Positions 16,450 through 26,092 of a DNA stretch of 64,000 nt are shown one piece after another (positions within the stretch are counted from its first letter, which is position 1; the number at the start of each line of letters is the position of its first letter). Source of the DNA: Hyphomicrobium sp. (lineage in GTDB: Bacteria > Pseudomonadota > Alphaproteobacteria > Rhizobiales > Hyphomicrobiaceae); NCBI GenBank assembly GCA_016793445.1, contig JAEUME010000020.1:62001-126000 (forward strand), given 5' to 3'. Position numbers and translations under genes: made by a program. The notes below the pieces were generated by a model that was not told where the DNA came from, did no database searches, and worked only from the letters and a program-made list of their open reading frames with translations.

Positions 16450-19173
16450 CTACTCGGCCGCAGGCTTGACGACGGCCGGCGCCGCTGGCGCGGCGAGCTC
16501 GATTTGACGCGCCCGCAAGGCCTCGAAAACGGCTACACGGAGGTCGGATTGGACCTTCACGCCCGATGAAATATTTCCCAGAAACGCCCGCAACGAGTAC
16601 TCGGTTGCGGTTTGGGTATAGCCCTCGAAAACCGCAACCGGAGCCGGTTCGGTCAGCACCTTGGGATGGGCGCGCGCGCATTCGGAGAGGATCGCCAGCA
16701 CGGCACGAGGGTCGGCGTTGGGGCCGGCTGAGAATCTCATGACGACCCGGCCAAGCGCACTGCGGTGGGTCCAGTTCAGCACGCGGCCCGTAATCAGCTC
16801 CGAGTTGGGCACGATGAGGCTGGCGCGATTGAAGGTCTCGATCTCGGTGGAGCGCACGGAGATGTTCTTTACCGTCCCTTCCTCGTTGCCGACCACGACC
16901 CAGTCGCCAACCTTGATCGGCCGCTCGATGAGCAGGATCAGGCCCGAGACGAAGTTGTTGACGATGGATTGCAGGCCAAAGCCGATGCCGACCGACAATG
17001 CGCCCGCGACGATGGCGAGGTTGGTGATGTCGAATCCGGCATAGGAGACCGCGATGATGGCGGCAAGGGCGGTTCCAGCGTAGCCCACCGCCGTATCGAC
17101 GGAATTGGCAACGCCAGTGTCCATGCGGGGGGTGAGGAGCACGTTCTCCCGGAGCCGGCGCTGGACGATGCGCGTGACGAACAAAAGCGCCGTGAACAGC
17201 AGGATCCCGCCGATGATCCGCACCATGGAAATGCGGATCTGCCCGATTTCGAAGCCGAACAGCGCCGCCTTCAGCCAATCGCGGATATCTGCTGCTGCAA
17301 AACCCCACTGCAGCAAGAACACCGGCACCAGCGCCATGAACAGGATCAAGGTCAACGAGGCTTCGGTGAGCCAGGCGAGTTGCTTGCGGCGCGGTTCGTC
17401 GAGGCCGAAGGTATCGTGCAGGATCGTTCCGACCGCATGCGTTCCGGTCGTGCCTTCGCGGGTGAAAGCACGGATCGCGAGGAACAGCAGGATGCCGACC
17501 AGCGCGACAATTCCGGTCATGACGACCTGCTGCGACATGAACCGTCCGAGCGCGACATAGCCTGTAAGGGAGGCGATGACGATGTCGATCGCGACGAACC
17601 ACAACGGGAGCTTGAGCCAGCGCGGCCGGTCGCGCGGATAAGGCTCGGAACGGGGGTGCCCCGTCGGGGAGAACGGTGTCAGCAGGAGAGCGGCAAGCAC
17701 GCCGGCGAAGGCGAGGCTGGACACCAGCGATTGTACGACGCTCAACGACAGCGGGAAGTACAAAATCTGCGCCAATTCCGAAAAGAACAGGTCGAGACAG
17801 TAGATCCCCGCCAGGATCTTGAGCAGACGAGCGACGCGGCGCGCTGCGCGATCCGAGAACGGGATGAGACGCCGCTGCGGCGAGTAGGGTGCAAAGACCG
17901 TCGAGATCAGTGCGGCAACCGCCGAGAAGATCAACAGGGCGCGCAGCAGCGCAGCACCCGCTGGCGCCGTCGTGGGATAGTAGAGCAATCCGATGCGGTC
18001 GAGCCCGGCATAAAGGCCAAGCGCCGTCAACACGCCGGGCAGCGCGCGTACGGGTGCAATCCAGGCTCCCGCCGCCGCACGTTCGAAGAAAGACCATTCA
18101 GGATGTCCGGGCGTGGGCCGGAACCGCGTGAGCCAGCCAGCCAGAAGCTTCAGCAAGACATAACCGAGCACGCTGGCCGCGAGCACCATGAACAGTTTTG
18201 CCTGACGCGTCTCAGCGTTTCTCACCCAGTCGGAGACGTTGTAGCTGATGCGCCACGAGACCGACGGCCAATCGCGAACCACGCTCTCCCAAAGCTCGGC
18301 GAACAGCGGGCTCGACATGCGCTGTGTGAGGCTCTTGATGAACAACTCCAGCCTCAGGTCGGTAATCTTGTCGATGGCCTGGCGGGCGCGCCACCACGTC
18401 ACTTCCAAAGTCTTGATGGCACCCGAGATCTCGGAGGCTTCGGCCGCCAGACGCGCGCGCTCGGCTGCCGCCGTCGGCGCTTCGGGTGGATCGTCCTTTC
18501 CGGGTGGCGGTCCGAGTTTGGCGATCTGGCTTTCGATGGCGGCAAGACGCGGCCGCAAACTGTCAGCCGTGCGCGTGGTAGACGAGATGACGGTATCGAT
18601 CTCGTCGCGGAGACGGCCAAGATCAGTGTCGACACTCTCGATCGCTGTCAGCTTCTTCTCTGCGCCCTCCATGATGTCCGCGGTCTTGGCGATCGTCGTC
18701 GTGACTTCAGGCGGCAGCGGCGCCGGCTGCGGTGCGGCAGGCTTCTCGACAGGCTTTTCGCCAGCCGCTCCCTCGCCAGCTTCGCCGGCGGGTTGCTGTT
18801 GAGGCGCAGCCGCCCCGTCTTGCGCAGCGGAAGGTGCGTGGTCTTCAGCGGGGGCCGCTTGCGGCGCAGCTTGCTTGGGGGCGCTTTCGGTGGCGCCTTG
18901 TGGTGCGGCAGGTGCTTGCGCTTGAGGTGCCGGTGCTGGCTGTACGGCGGGCGTCTCGGCGTGCGGAGTTTGCGCAATCGCCCCTGCAGGTTTGGTTTCT
19001 GCCGCTTTTGCGGCCGGCTTGGCGCTGGGCTGTTTTGTGGACGCCTTGGGCGGAGCGACCTGTGTCTGCCACTCGGCTTGCGCAACCGCACGCTGCCCAT
19101 AAGAGAGGAGGCAGGCAACAGCGAGCGTAAGGACTGCGGCGGCCGCGAGGGCCTTGCGTCGAAGAAAGATCAT
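16450..19173 (-). CDS. Large MscS-type mechanosensitive channel with DUF3772-like region
   Basis: An inner-membrane channel that should open under membrane tension in osmotic downshock. From the ATG at 19173 (907 residues) there is a signal peptide (ends QRAVAQ), an Ala/Pro/Glu-rich low-complexity stretch to about residue 150, a periplasmic helical region resembling DUF3772, about eleven membrane spans, and a C-terminal MscS domain: the pore helix region GYAGTALAAIIAVSYAGFD and the signature GIGFGLQSIVNNFVSGLILL. An upstream start at 19239 would put 22 residues before the signal peptide and is less likely. Confidence 0.87.
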   Translation of the reverse strand: MIFLRRKALAAAAVLTLAVACLLSYGQRAVAQAEWQTQVAPPKASTKQPSAKPAAKAAETKPAGAIAQTPHAETPAVQPAPAPQAQAPAAPQGATESAPKQAAPQAAPAEDHAPSAAQDGAAAPQQQPAGEAGEGAAGEKPVEKPAAPQPAPLPPEVTTTIAKTADIMEGAEKKLTAIESVDTDLGRLRDEIDTVISSTTRTADSLRPRLAAIESQIAKLGPPPGKDDPPEAPTAAAERARLAAEASEISGAIKTLEVTWWRARQAIDKITDLRLELFIKSLTQRMSSPLFAELWESVVRDWPSVSWRISYNVSDWVRNAETRQAKLFMVLAASVLGYVLLKLLAGWLTRFRPTPGHPEWSFFERAAAGAWIAPVRALPGVLTALGLYAGLDRIGLLYYPTTAPAGAALLRALLIFSAVAALISTVFAPYSPQRRLIPFSDRAARRVARLLKILAGIYCLDLFFSELAQILYFPLSLSVVQSLVSSLAFAGVLAALLLTPFSPTGHPRSEPYPRDRPRWLKLPLWFVAIDIVIASLTGYVALGRFMSQQVVMTGIVALVGILLFLAIRAFTREGTTGTHAVGTILHDTFGLDEPRRKQLAWLTEASLTLILFMALVPVFLLQWGFAAADIRDWLKAALFGFEIGQIRISMVRIIGGILLFTALLFVTRIVQRRLRENVLLTPRMDTGVANSVDTAVGYAGTALAAIIAVSYAGFDITNLAIVAGALSVGIGFGLQSIVNNFVSGLILLIERPIKVGDWVVVGNEEGTVKNISVRSTEIETFNRASLIVPNSELITGRVLNWTHRSALGRVVMRFSAGPNADPRAVLAILSECARAHPKVLTEPAPVAVFEGYTQTATEYSLRAFLGNISSGVKVQSDLRVAVFEALRARQIELAAPAAPAVVKPAAE

Positions 19174-19386
19174 AGGCTTGGGTATCTTCGATTTGGAGAT
19201 TACTGGCCGATCAGGTGTTGGAACGCCAATGAGCGCCAAAATAGGGCGAAAGGGGTCCGATATTCCACCCCTGGTCCCCTAAGAGCACGGGAACGTTATC
19301 GGATTTACGTGGATATGCTTGTGTTTCAAAATGCCGCTTCAGCACTTAGGGCGGTTGAGTGAAAGGGTGCGCCCCGGACGCTCGCG

Positions 19387-21537
19387 TCAGCTGTGGCGTT
19401 CGTGGAAGAAATCGTAGATCTTCTGTGCCATCTCGGAGGAGATTCCCTCCACCTCCTTCAAATCCTCAACGCCCGCGCGCGAGACCGCCTTGGCCGAGCC
19501 GAAGTGCTTCAAGAGCGCCCGTTTCCGCGTCGGGCCAATCCCGTCGATCTCGTCGAGCGGGTTGGCGCTCAAGGCCTTAGAGCGCCTGGCGCGGTGTGTG
19601 CCGATCGCGAAGCGGTGGGCCTCGTCGCGCAGCCGTTGAACGAAGTAGAGCACGGGATCGCGCGGCTCCAGCATGAAGGGCTTGTCGCGAGCGGTCACAT
19701 GAAAGTGCTCCCGGCCCGCGTCGCGGTCAGGTCCCTTGGCGACGCCGATCAGTGCGATGCCGGAGATGCCGAGTTCACCCATCACCTCGCTTGCGATCGA
19801 AAGCTGGCCCTGGCCACCATCGACGAACACCACGTCGGGGCGATCCGGGAATGTCTCCGGTCCGAGCGCGTCGACGTCTTCAGTCTCGTCCAAACCATCG
19901 GCTAGTTCATTGTCCACCGTCTCCGGTGGCAGATCGTCGGCGACGCGTGCATCGGGCGCGAGCGGGATCATTCCGAGAGCCAGCTTCTTCATTTCGCGCG
20001 ATGTGCGCGCGGGTGGTTCGATACGCGATGGCGCCACGCACGCGTCTTGCGCGGCGGCGGCCGCGAGATCGTCACCGTGCGTGTTTTCTGAAGCTTCACG
20101 AGGGGTGCGCGGCGGCTCCACAAGACGCTTGAAGCGCCGGGTCAGCACCTCACGCATCATGGCGTAGTCATCGCCTGGCGCGGTCGCATCCCACTTGATG
20201 TTGAACTTGCGATACTGGGCTTTCACGAAGCCTTCAGGGCCTGCAACGATCATCGCTCCAACGGCGTTGGTGCCTGAAATATGGCTGTTGTCGAAGACCT
20301 CGATGCGGCGGGGCGTTGCAGGAAGACCGAAGCGCTCGGCCAGTCCTTCCAGCAGGCGCGCCTGTGAGGAGGTTTCGGCGAGCTTGCGTCCCAACGCTTC
20401 GCGTGCGTTGGCAAGCGCGTGCTCCACGAGTCCTGACTTGGTGCCGCGGGAGGGGACGCGGATTTCCACCTTGCGTTCCGCTTTCGAGGATAGGGCTTCC
20501 GCCAGCAGCGCACGGTTCGCAATCTCGTGCGACAACAAAATGAGGCGCGGCACGGGCTTATCGTCATAGAATTGCGCGATGAAAGCGTCGAGCACATCTT
20601 CCACGCTCAGCGAGCGGTCGGCCTTCGGATAGTAGGCGCGATTGCCCCAGTTCTGGCCGGTGCGGAAGAAGAACACCTGGATACAGGTCTGCCCGCCTTC
20701 CTGATGCGCGGCGAAGACATCCGCCTCCTCGATGCCTTCGGGATTGATCGTCTGGTCGGCGGTGACATGCGCCAGTGCCCATAGCCTGTTGCGGTACTTC
20801 GCGGCGGTCTCGAACTCCAGCTTGTCGGCAGCCTGCGTCATCAACCGCTGGTACATCTCGCGTACACTCTGGCTTTCGCCGCGCAGAAAACGAACGGCTT
20901 CGTCCGTCAGCTTGCGGTAGTCGTCGAGCGCGATCTCGCTCGTGCAGGGTGCGGCACAGCGCTTGATCTGGAACAGCAGACAGGGCCGCGTGCGGTTTTC
21001 ATAAAAGCTGTCGGAGCAGGTGCGCAGCAGAAAGGCGCGCTGCAGCATGTTGATGGCGCGATTGACGGCGCCCGCGGACGCGAACGGGCCGAAGTAGTCG
21101 CCTTTGCGCGTGCGCGCGCCGCGATGCTTGGTCAACTGCGGAGCAGGATGATCGCGGCTGATGAGGATATAGGGAAACGACTTGTCGTCGCGCATCAGGA
21201 CGTTGAAGCGCGGCTTGAAGCGCTTGATGAGGTTCGCCTCGAGCAAAAGCGCCTCGGCCTCGGTGCGCACCGTCACGAACTCCATGGCGTGCGTGGCCAT
21301 GATCATCCGCGCAATGCGGTTGGTGTGTCCCTGCAGACGTGCATAGTTGGCAACGCGTGCTTTAAGCGACCGTGCCTTGCCGACATAGATAACCTCGCCT
21401 TGCGCACCGAGCATGCGATAGACACCGGGTGCGGCAGGCAGCGTCTTGAGATAGCGCGCAATAACCTGTGTTCCACCCTCCGCGGAGGGCGGCGCGGGCT
21501 CAGCACCGTTGGGCAATTCAGGATCTTGAGTGGTCAT
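19387..21537 (-). CDS. uvrC: Excinuclease ABC subunit C (UvrC)
   Basis: Dual-incision nuclease of nucleotide excision repair. Domains in order: GIY-YIG (APGVYRML to EVIYVGKARSLKAR, about 35-100), a Cys cluster (RPCLLFQIKRCAAPC), the UVR motif, the RNase H-like endonuclease with EVFDNSHISG and DVVFVDGGQGQL, and C-terminal helix-hairpin-helices (LDEIDGIGPTRKRALL). At 716 residues it is longer than most UvrC (about 600-650) because of a low-complexity stretch between the two RNase H motifs. ATG 21537 is preferred to a TTG three codons upstream. Confidence 0.94.
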   Translation of the reverse strand: MTTQDPELPNGAEPAPPSAEGGTQVIARYLKTLPAAPGVYRMLGAQGEVIYVGKARSLKARVANYARLQGHTNRIARMIMATHAMEFVTVRTEAEALLLEANLIKRFKPRFNVLMRDDKSFPYILISRDHPAPQLTKHRGARTRKGDYFGPFASAGAVNRAINMLQRAFLLRTCSDSFYENRTRPCLLFQIKRCAAPCTSEIALDDYRKLTDEAVRFLRGESQSVREMYQRLMTQAADKLEFETAAKYRNRLWALAHVTADQTINPEGIEEADVFAAHQEGGQTCIQVFFFRTGQNWGNRAYYPKADRSLSVEDVLDAFIAQFYDDKPVPRLILLSHEIANRALLAEALSSKAERKVEIRVPSRGTKSGLVEHALANAREALGRKLAETSSQARLLEGLAERFGLPATPRRIEVFDNSHISGTNAVGAMIVAGPEGFVKAQYRKFNIKWDATAPGDDYAMMREVLTRRFKRLVEPPRTPREASENTHGDDLAAAAAQDACVAPSRIEPPARTSREMKKLALGMIPLAPDARVADDLPPETVDNELADGLDETEDVDALGPETFPDRPDVVFVDGGQGQLSIASEVMGELGISGIALIGVAKGPDRDAGREHFHVTARDKPFMLEPRDPVLYFVQRLRDEAHRFAIGTHRARRSKALSANPLDEIDGIGPTRKRALLKHFGSAKAVSRAGVEDLKEVEGISSEMAQKIYDFFHERHS

Positions 21538-21679
21538 GGCGTCCAACTATTGGGCTTTGCCGGGAGGCGTCAAGCGAGCCGGGATCGAGCAAAGCGCCAC
21601 ATTATGGCCATGGGCAGGGTGCGAGGTCGCGCCAATGCATTCAAACATGTTTTCCGGCCCCCTTTTGCGGAGCTTTGTC

Positions 21680-22651
21680 ATGCGTTTTGCTGCAGCCGTC
21701 CTGGCTCTCGCGCTGAGTGTTGCCTTCGCTGCTCCACAGCTGCAGGCCAAGGCAAAAGCGCCAAAGCCGTTCAAGGGGTCCGAAGAGCTGCTGACGTGGA
21801 TTAACGGCTACCGCGTGAAGCCGGATCCCGACCGCTTGCCCGAAGCGGTCAAGGCCATGATCAAGTCGAGCGTAACCAAGGATATGGATCAGGCCGGCGT
21901 CTACATCGGCTTTACCGCAGGCGTTCTCGGCTCCAATCCCGACAAGGCCGAAGCTCTCATCACCCAGATGTTTCCGCTCGATCCTCAAGATCAGGTTCTG
22001 CTTATCAAAGCGATCGCCTATTCGGGGCTGACGGACTGGAAAGAATTGATGATTACGTTCGTCGAGCGCATGCCGGCGCGCAAGGTTCTCATCGACAAGT
22101 ATCTGTTTGCCGGAAAACCTACTCTGGAGAATTTGCCTTTTGAGGAGAACTCGGCCGCTATCGACATCAACTGGGGGTACTATTTTGCAACCGGTGCGGA
22201 AGCGCCCGTGCGTCGCATCGTGTCCGTGCTGGCCTGGTCTCTCGACCGCGACAACGTCGAGAAGCTCACCATCGGCGCCATGGCGAAATGGACGCTCGCC
22301 CAGAACGCCGCGCGTGATCCCGATCTTCTGGCGCTGCTGAAGGGCATTTCCGCCCAGCAGGAAGAAACAAAAACACGCGCACCGCTTGGTGACGTCATCG
22401 AAGCAGCCGAAACGCTGGAGCTTGCCAAGATCCGCAAGGAGGCCATGGCGTCCATCGATGAGCTCAAAGCCAAAGGGCCAGAGAGCACGCGCAACTTCAA
22501 TTGGTGGGGCCAAGCGGGACAGACGGTGTTCGCTCTCGGTTGCGTGGCTGCGGGCGCTTTGGGCCAAGTGGAGGTCGGTATTCCCTGCGTCGTCGGCGGC
22601 GCGCTCTCCAACGCGGCGCTCAAATATCTTGGACCCTCCGGCGGCCAGTGA
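21680..22651 (+). CDS. Secreted/periplasmic protein of unknown function
   Basis: 323 residues starting MRFAAAVLALALSVAFAAPQ, a clear signal peptide; GGAG lies eight bases upstream, so I chose ATG 21680 over upstream starts. The body is helical with charged repeats (RLPEAVKAMIKS, RKEAMASIDELKAKG), and a hydrophobic C-terminal segment (VFALGCVAAGALGQVEVGIP) may be a membrane anchor or hairpin. I recognise no family. It is divergent from uvrC and could share its promoter region. Confidence 0.6.
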   Translation: MRFAAAVLALALSVAFAAPQLQAKAKAPKPFKGSEELLTWINGYRVKPDPDRLPEAVKAMIKSSVTKDMDQAGVYIGFTAGVLGSNPDKAEALITQMFPLDPQDQVLLIKAIAYSGLTDWKELMITFVERMPARKVLIDKYLFAGKPTLENLPFEENSAAIDINWGYYFATGAEAPVRRIVSVLAWSLDRDNVEKLTIGAMAKWTLAQNAARDPDLLALLKGISAQQEETKTRAPLGDVIEAAETLELAKIRKEAMASIDELKAKGPESTRNFNWWGQAGQTVFALGCVAAGALGQVEVGIPCVVGGALSNAALKYLGPSGGQ

Positions 22652-22724
22652 ATTGGGCCCGCATGAAGCCCCGCGCACGCGCAATTCCCCAGCCGGTACG
22701 TTGAGCTAATTGCCGCCGGCCGCG

Positions 22725-22739
22725 AAGTTGTTACAACTT
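22725..22739. promoter_or_regulatory. Perfect palindrome upstream of the amidohydrolase gene
   Basis: AAGTTGT-T-ACAACTT is a 15-base perfect inverted repeat about 100 bases before the amidohydrolase start. It looks like a dimeric repressor site. The regulator is unknown. Confidence 0.35.
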
Positions 22740-22836
22740 TCTTGAACCATCAAAGAGCGTATCCGTTGGCGCACTGGGTGGCGAGAGCGATTCAATCGCC
22801 AAAGCGCGTTGTCACTCAAAAATGAAGGGAAACGCC

Positions 22837-24372
22837 ATGTCGTTGTGGATCAGGACAGAGAAGTATCATCTGGGACTGCAGGAACGCGATGAATCCGCTG
22901 AAGCGGAAGCCTCGTTACCCGTGCCCTCGCAGGTGCTGTCGAACGGCGAATTCAATCCCTCGCCCGAGAACGACATCCAGCGCAAGGTGAAAAGCCACAT
23001 CCTGTCCGAGGCAACGGAGCTTGCGAAAAAGAACAACGTCTCCCGTCGCGCGTTCTTGCGCTCGGCCGCTGGCTTTGCGCTTTCCTTCTCGGTGATGAAC
23101 GAACACTACGGCAACGTGTTTGGTGCTTCGAGAGCGGAAGCGGCCGATGTCGCCATGGCGGAAGAACGCGCCGCCGCGCTCCGTGACCAGTTCATCATCG
23201 ATGATCAGCTCCACTTCGTCTACGAGGGCTTCTCGTTCGAGGGGCTGAAGGCGCTGCGCAAATACGGCATGGAAAAGTGGGTGCCGGAGAAGTTCCGCGA
23301 CAAGCAGACGGAGTTCGAGCAGCTTCAGTTTGCGAACTTCCTGAAGGAGGTCTACTTCGACAGCGATACCAAGCTCGGCATCCTGTCGGGCGCCCCTGCC
23401 GACGATGCCGCCAACTGGTTCCTGACCAACAAGGAAATGCACCGCGCGCAAACGCTCATGGACGATCTGTGCGGCTCGCGGCGCATGTGGAGCCAAGCCA
23501 TCGTCCGTCCGGGCACGCCCGGTTGGCTTGATGAGATGGATCGATGCGTGGCCGAACAAAAGCCCATCAGCTGGAAGGGCTATACGGTGGGCGATCCGCT
23601 CTCCAACAGTGATTTTCCCTATCGGCTTGACGACGAGAAGCTGATGTACCCGGCTTACGAGAAGATGGTGAAGTCGGGCATCAAGACCTTCTGCATCCAT
23701 AAGGGCCTGCTGCCAAACGATTACGCCGACAACTTCCATGCCTGGAAGCACGCCATGGTGGATGACGTCGGCAAGGCGGCCAAGGACTGGCCCGGCATCA
23801 ACTTCATCATCTTCCATTCCGGCCTCAAGCCGCTCAACGACTATCCTCAGGACCACCTCGACAAGTTCAAGAAGACCGGGCGCATCGACTGGGTATCGGA
23901 TCTGGCCGAAATCCCGGCCAAGTACGGCGTGACGAATGTCTATGCAGAGCTCGGGAGCTGTTTTGCCAACTGCGTCATTTCCCATCCCCAGCATGCGGCG
24001 GGCTTGCTTGGAACGCTCATCAAGGGCATGGGCGAAGATCATTTGATCTGGGGCACGGACTCGGTCTGGTACGGCTCACCGCAATGGCAGATTGAAGCCT
24101 TCCGCCGGATGGAGATTCCCGAGGAGATGCGCGAGACTTTTGCGTTCAAGGCATTGGGCGGCGACGACAGCGATGTGAAGCGCAAGATCTTCGGTCTCAA
24201 CATCTGCAAGATCCACGGGTTTGATCCCAACGATCTGTCCAAGCAAGGCGTCAACCTGAAGGAAGATAAGCTGCAGAAGGCCAAAGAGGCGTATCTCAAA
24301 GAAGGCGCCGACCGTACCAATGCGTTCTACGGCTTCGTCGATGACAAGGACATTTCCTTCAAGCGCACGTAA
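22837..24372 (+). CDS. Tat-exported metal-dependent amidohydrolase (Amidohydrolase_2-like)
   Basis: 511 residues. A TIM-barrel hydrolase is suggested by the metal-site motifs: IDDQLHF (the D-x-Q-x-H form seen in some Amidohydrolase_2 proteins), INFIIFHSGLKPLNDY (His) and LIWGTDSVWYGSP (Asp). An N-terminal part of about 65 residues precedes a twin-arginine signal SRRAFLRSAAGFALSFSV, so the enzyme is probably exported folded or anchored. The ATG at 22837 is preceded by GAAGGGA; the ATG five codons upstream lacks a site. Substrate is unknown. A strong terminator follows. Confidence 0.75.
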   Translation: MSLWIRTEKYHLGLQERDESAEAEASLPVPSQVLSNGEFNPSPENDIQRKVKSHILSEATELAKKNNVSRRAFLRSAAGFALSFSVMNEHYGNVFGASRAEAADVAMAEERAAALRDQFIIDDQLHFVYEGFSFEGLKALRKYGMEKWVPEKFRDKQTEFEQLQFANFLKEVYFDSDTKLGILSGAPADDAANWFLTNKEMHRAQTLMDDLCGSRRMWSQAIVRPGTPGWLDEMDRCVAEQKPISWKGYTVGDPLSNSDFPYRLDDEKLMYPAYEKMVKSGIKTFCIHKGLLPNDYADNFHAWKHAMVDDVGKAAKDWPGINFIIFHSGLKPLNDYPQDHLDKFKKTGRIDWVSDLAEIPAKYGVTNVYAELGSCFANCVISHPQHAAGLLGTLIKGMGEDHLIWGTDSVWYGSPQWQIEAFRRMEIPEEMRETFAFKALGGDDSDVKRKIFGLNICKIHGFDPNDLSKQGVNLKEDKLQKAKEAYLKEGADRTNAFYGFVDDKDISFKRT

Positions 24373-24399
24373 GACTGCGCGAGGAAGCGCTTAAGCCAG

Positions 24400-24427
24400 A
24401 AGGGTGGCAACCAAGTTGCCACCCTTT
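24400..24427. terminator. Intrinsic terminator after the amidohydrolase gene
   Basis: An 11-bp perfect stem, AAGGGTGGCAA with TTGCCACCCTT, closes a five-base loop and ends in TTT. It can also serve the converging gene at 24464. Confidence 0.8.
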
Positions 24428-24463
24428 CTGCGGTGTGCTGAATACGATTTGGGATGCGCGGCT

Positions 24464-26059
24464 TCAGCCGGACGGACAAATGTTGCGCGCTTCGGAGAGC
24501 GCATCATCCTTGGTCTTGAATGTGCCGATGACCTTGGCGCCGGGCGCCCGCGCCTTCGCGTAATTGGCGAGCATGGAGTCCTCAAAGCCGTCCAGCACCG
24601 TGAGCGCAGTGAGCTGCATGGCACCAGCCGTGTCTGCCTGCACGAGCAGCGTCTTTCGGCCGCCATAGCTGGCGCTCACAATTCGGCAGTCGCGCGTTGG
24701 GGCAGGCCGCTGGGCGGCGGCGATGGTTGCCCTGCTGATCGGCTCTTCTGTGGGAACGGACGCCTCCTGCACCATGCCGCTGGAGCTGTCGATGCCGGGC
24801 GAGACACTTGCGGTGATAGCGGGCAGCGGTGTGCCGCGCGTGTTTTCATCGACGGGGACATCCGCGGGGCCGCCCAGACGCGATGGACCCGGATCAGCCG
24901 GTGCGACGCGGAAGTGGGGAAGCTCCACGCTGTCGGAGGACGCTGACGAGGCGTACTGCGGATTGTGTTCATCTTCAATGGATGAACCTCCAGGACGTGC
25001 CTGTTCGGGCACCACGCCGGCAGGGCGTGTGGTCAAGGGTGCTCCATCAGTTGCCGTGCCGGCTGGGGCGTCGGCCGGTCCGCTTGGTGCAACATCCCCA
25101 TGTCCCGCCGGCATGTAGCCATCTTCCCGGGTCCAGAGCGTACGCACGGGGGAACGTCCGCTGGGATCAGGGGAGGGAGGTGTTTGATTGACGATCGTAT
25201 GCGGGGAGCTGGTTTTCGGTGCGGGCCTGTTCGTCTGCCGTTCGCCGGTTTCAGTCGAGACGTCCGGCGCGTCTTGATTTTCTGCGATCGAACCGCCAGC
25301 CCACGGCAAGACCTCTTCGCTTGAGAGGTGCGGCGGTCTGGGGCCGCCTAGGCCCGTAGGGCGCTCGAAACGGTGAGCAGGTTTCGGTGAAGGTGGTGCG
25401 CCGATGTCTGCGGTCGCCGGCCCTTTGCAATAGCCATCGTTGAACAGCTTGGCGACCACATCGATTGAGCGCGCATAGGCACGGTCCGCCGCCCAGCGGC
25501 GCGCCAGATCCCCGAAGGTGACCGGACGGCCCAGACGCTGCGACTTGGCGATGATGTCATCCTGGTTCTCGTCTGTACGCTTGGCGACCGGATCGCGCAC
25601 GCGCTCGCCCGAGTAGGCAACAAGATGCTGGATCTGGGCATGGACACCGGTCTTGATGTCCGCAAAACGCTCGCCCGGAACGCCGCCGCCCGTGGCGCCT
25701 ATGCCAGCAAAGTTGTTCTGGCGTTCGTGGACGTCGCCGCGCCGTCCGTTGCCGCGGCGGTATTTCAGATAATTGGTCTCCAGAACCATCTGGTAGAAGG
25801 CGTAATCCCAACGGACCTTCCACGCTTCGCCATAGTATTTGTACCAGCGGGCGATATCGCCATAGCGCGGTTCGAGGCCTTCATTGCGGTCACGCAGAAA
25901 GGCCATCAGCCGTTCCGGCGAAACGCAGGAGGGCACACGGTTGTTCTCGCTCGTGCGGATCGGAGGCGCCGCATGGACGGCAGTCGTCAACAGAAGATGG
26001 CAGACGAAGGCCGCCGCGGCATTCTGCGCCCGTCGTTTCGCGCGCACTTTTGCATTCAT
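24464..26059 (-). CDS. Secreted glucosaminidase-domain protein, paralogue 1
   Basis: 531 residues. After a signal peptide (ends AVHAA), residues about 40-215 resemble the glucosaminidase/FlgJ-like muramidase fold: RWDYAFYQMVLETNYLKYR, with a Glu in the expected catalytic place, and QNNFAGIGATGGGVPG, the N-N-x-x-G-x-G-A-T-G motif. A long Pro/Thr-rich linker follows, then a C-terminal domain of about 75 residues (CRIVSASYGGRKTLLVQA to ARNICPSG) shared with the next gene. Likely a periplasmic or envelope cell-wall hydrolase. It lies 33 bases after its paralogue on the same strand. Confidence 0.72.
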   Translation of the reverse strand: MNAKVRAKRRAQNAAAAFVCHLLLTTAVHAAPPIRTSENNRVPSCVSPERLMAFLRDRNEGLEPRYGDIARWYKYYGEAWKVRWDYAFYQMVLETNYLKYRRGNGRRGDVHERQNNFAGIGATGGGVPGERFADIKTGVHAQIQHLVAYSGERVRDPVAKRTDENQDDIIAKSQRLGRPVTFGDLARRWAADRAYARSIDVVAKLFNDGYCKGPATADIGAPPSPKPAHRFERPTGLGGPRPPHLSSEEVLPWAGGSIAENQDAPDVSTETGERQTNRPAPKTSSPHTIVNQTPPSPDPSGRSPVRTLWTREDGYMPAGHGDVAPSGPADAPAGTATDGAPLTTRPAGVVPEQARPGGSSIEDEHNPQYASSASSDSVELPHFRVAPADPGPSRLGGPADVPVDENTRGTPLPAITASVSPGIDSSSGMVQEASVPTEEPISRATIAAAQRPAPTRDCRIVSASYGGRKTLLVQADTAGAMQLTALTVLDGFEDSMLANYAKARAPGAKVIGTFKTKDDALSEARNICPSG

Positions 26060-26092
26060 GGCAAAGTTACCCTCAAGGGCCGATGGCTTCGA

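Noticed and set aside
16765..19362. 865-codon open frame on the plus strand opposite the MscS-type channel gene
   Set aside because: It lies exactly opposite a well-supported channel gene and has the Arg/Gln/Asp-rich, low-quality composition of a shadow frame in GC-rich DNA.
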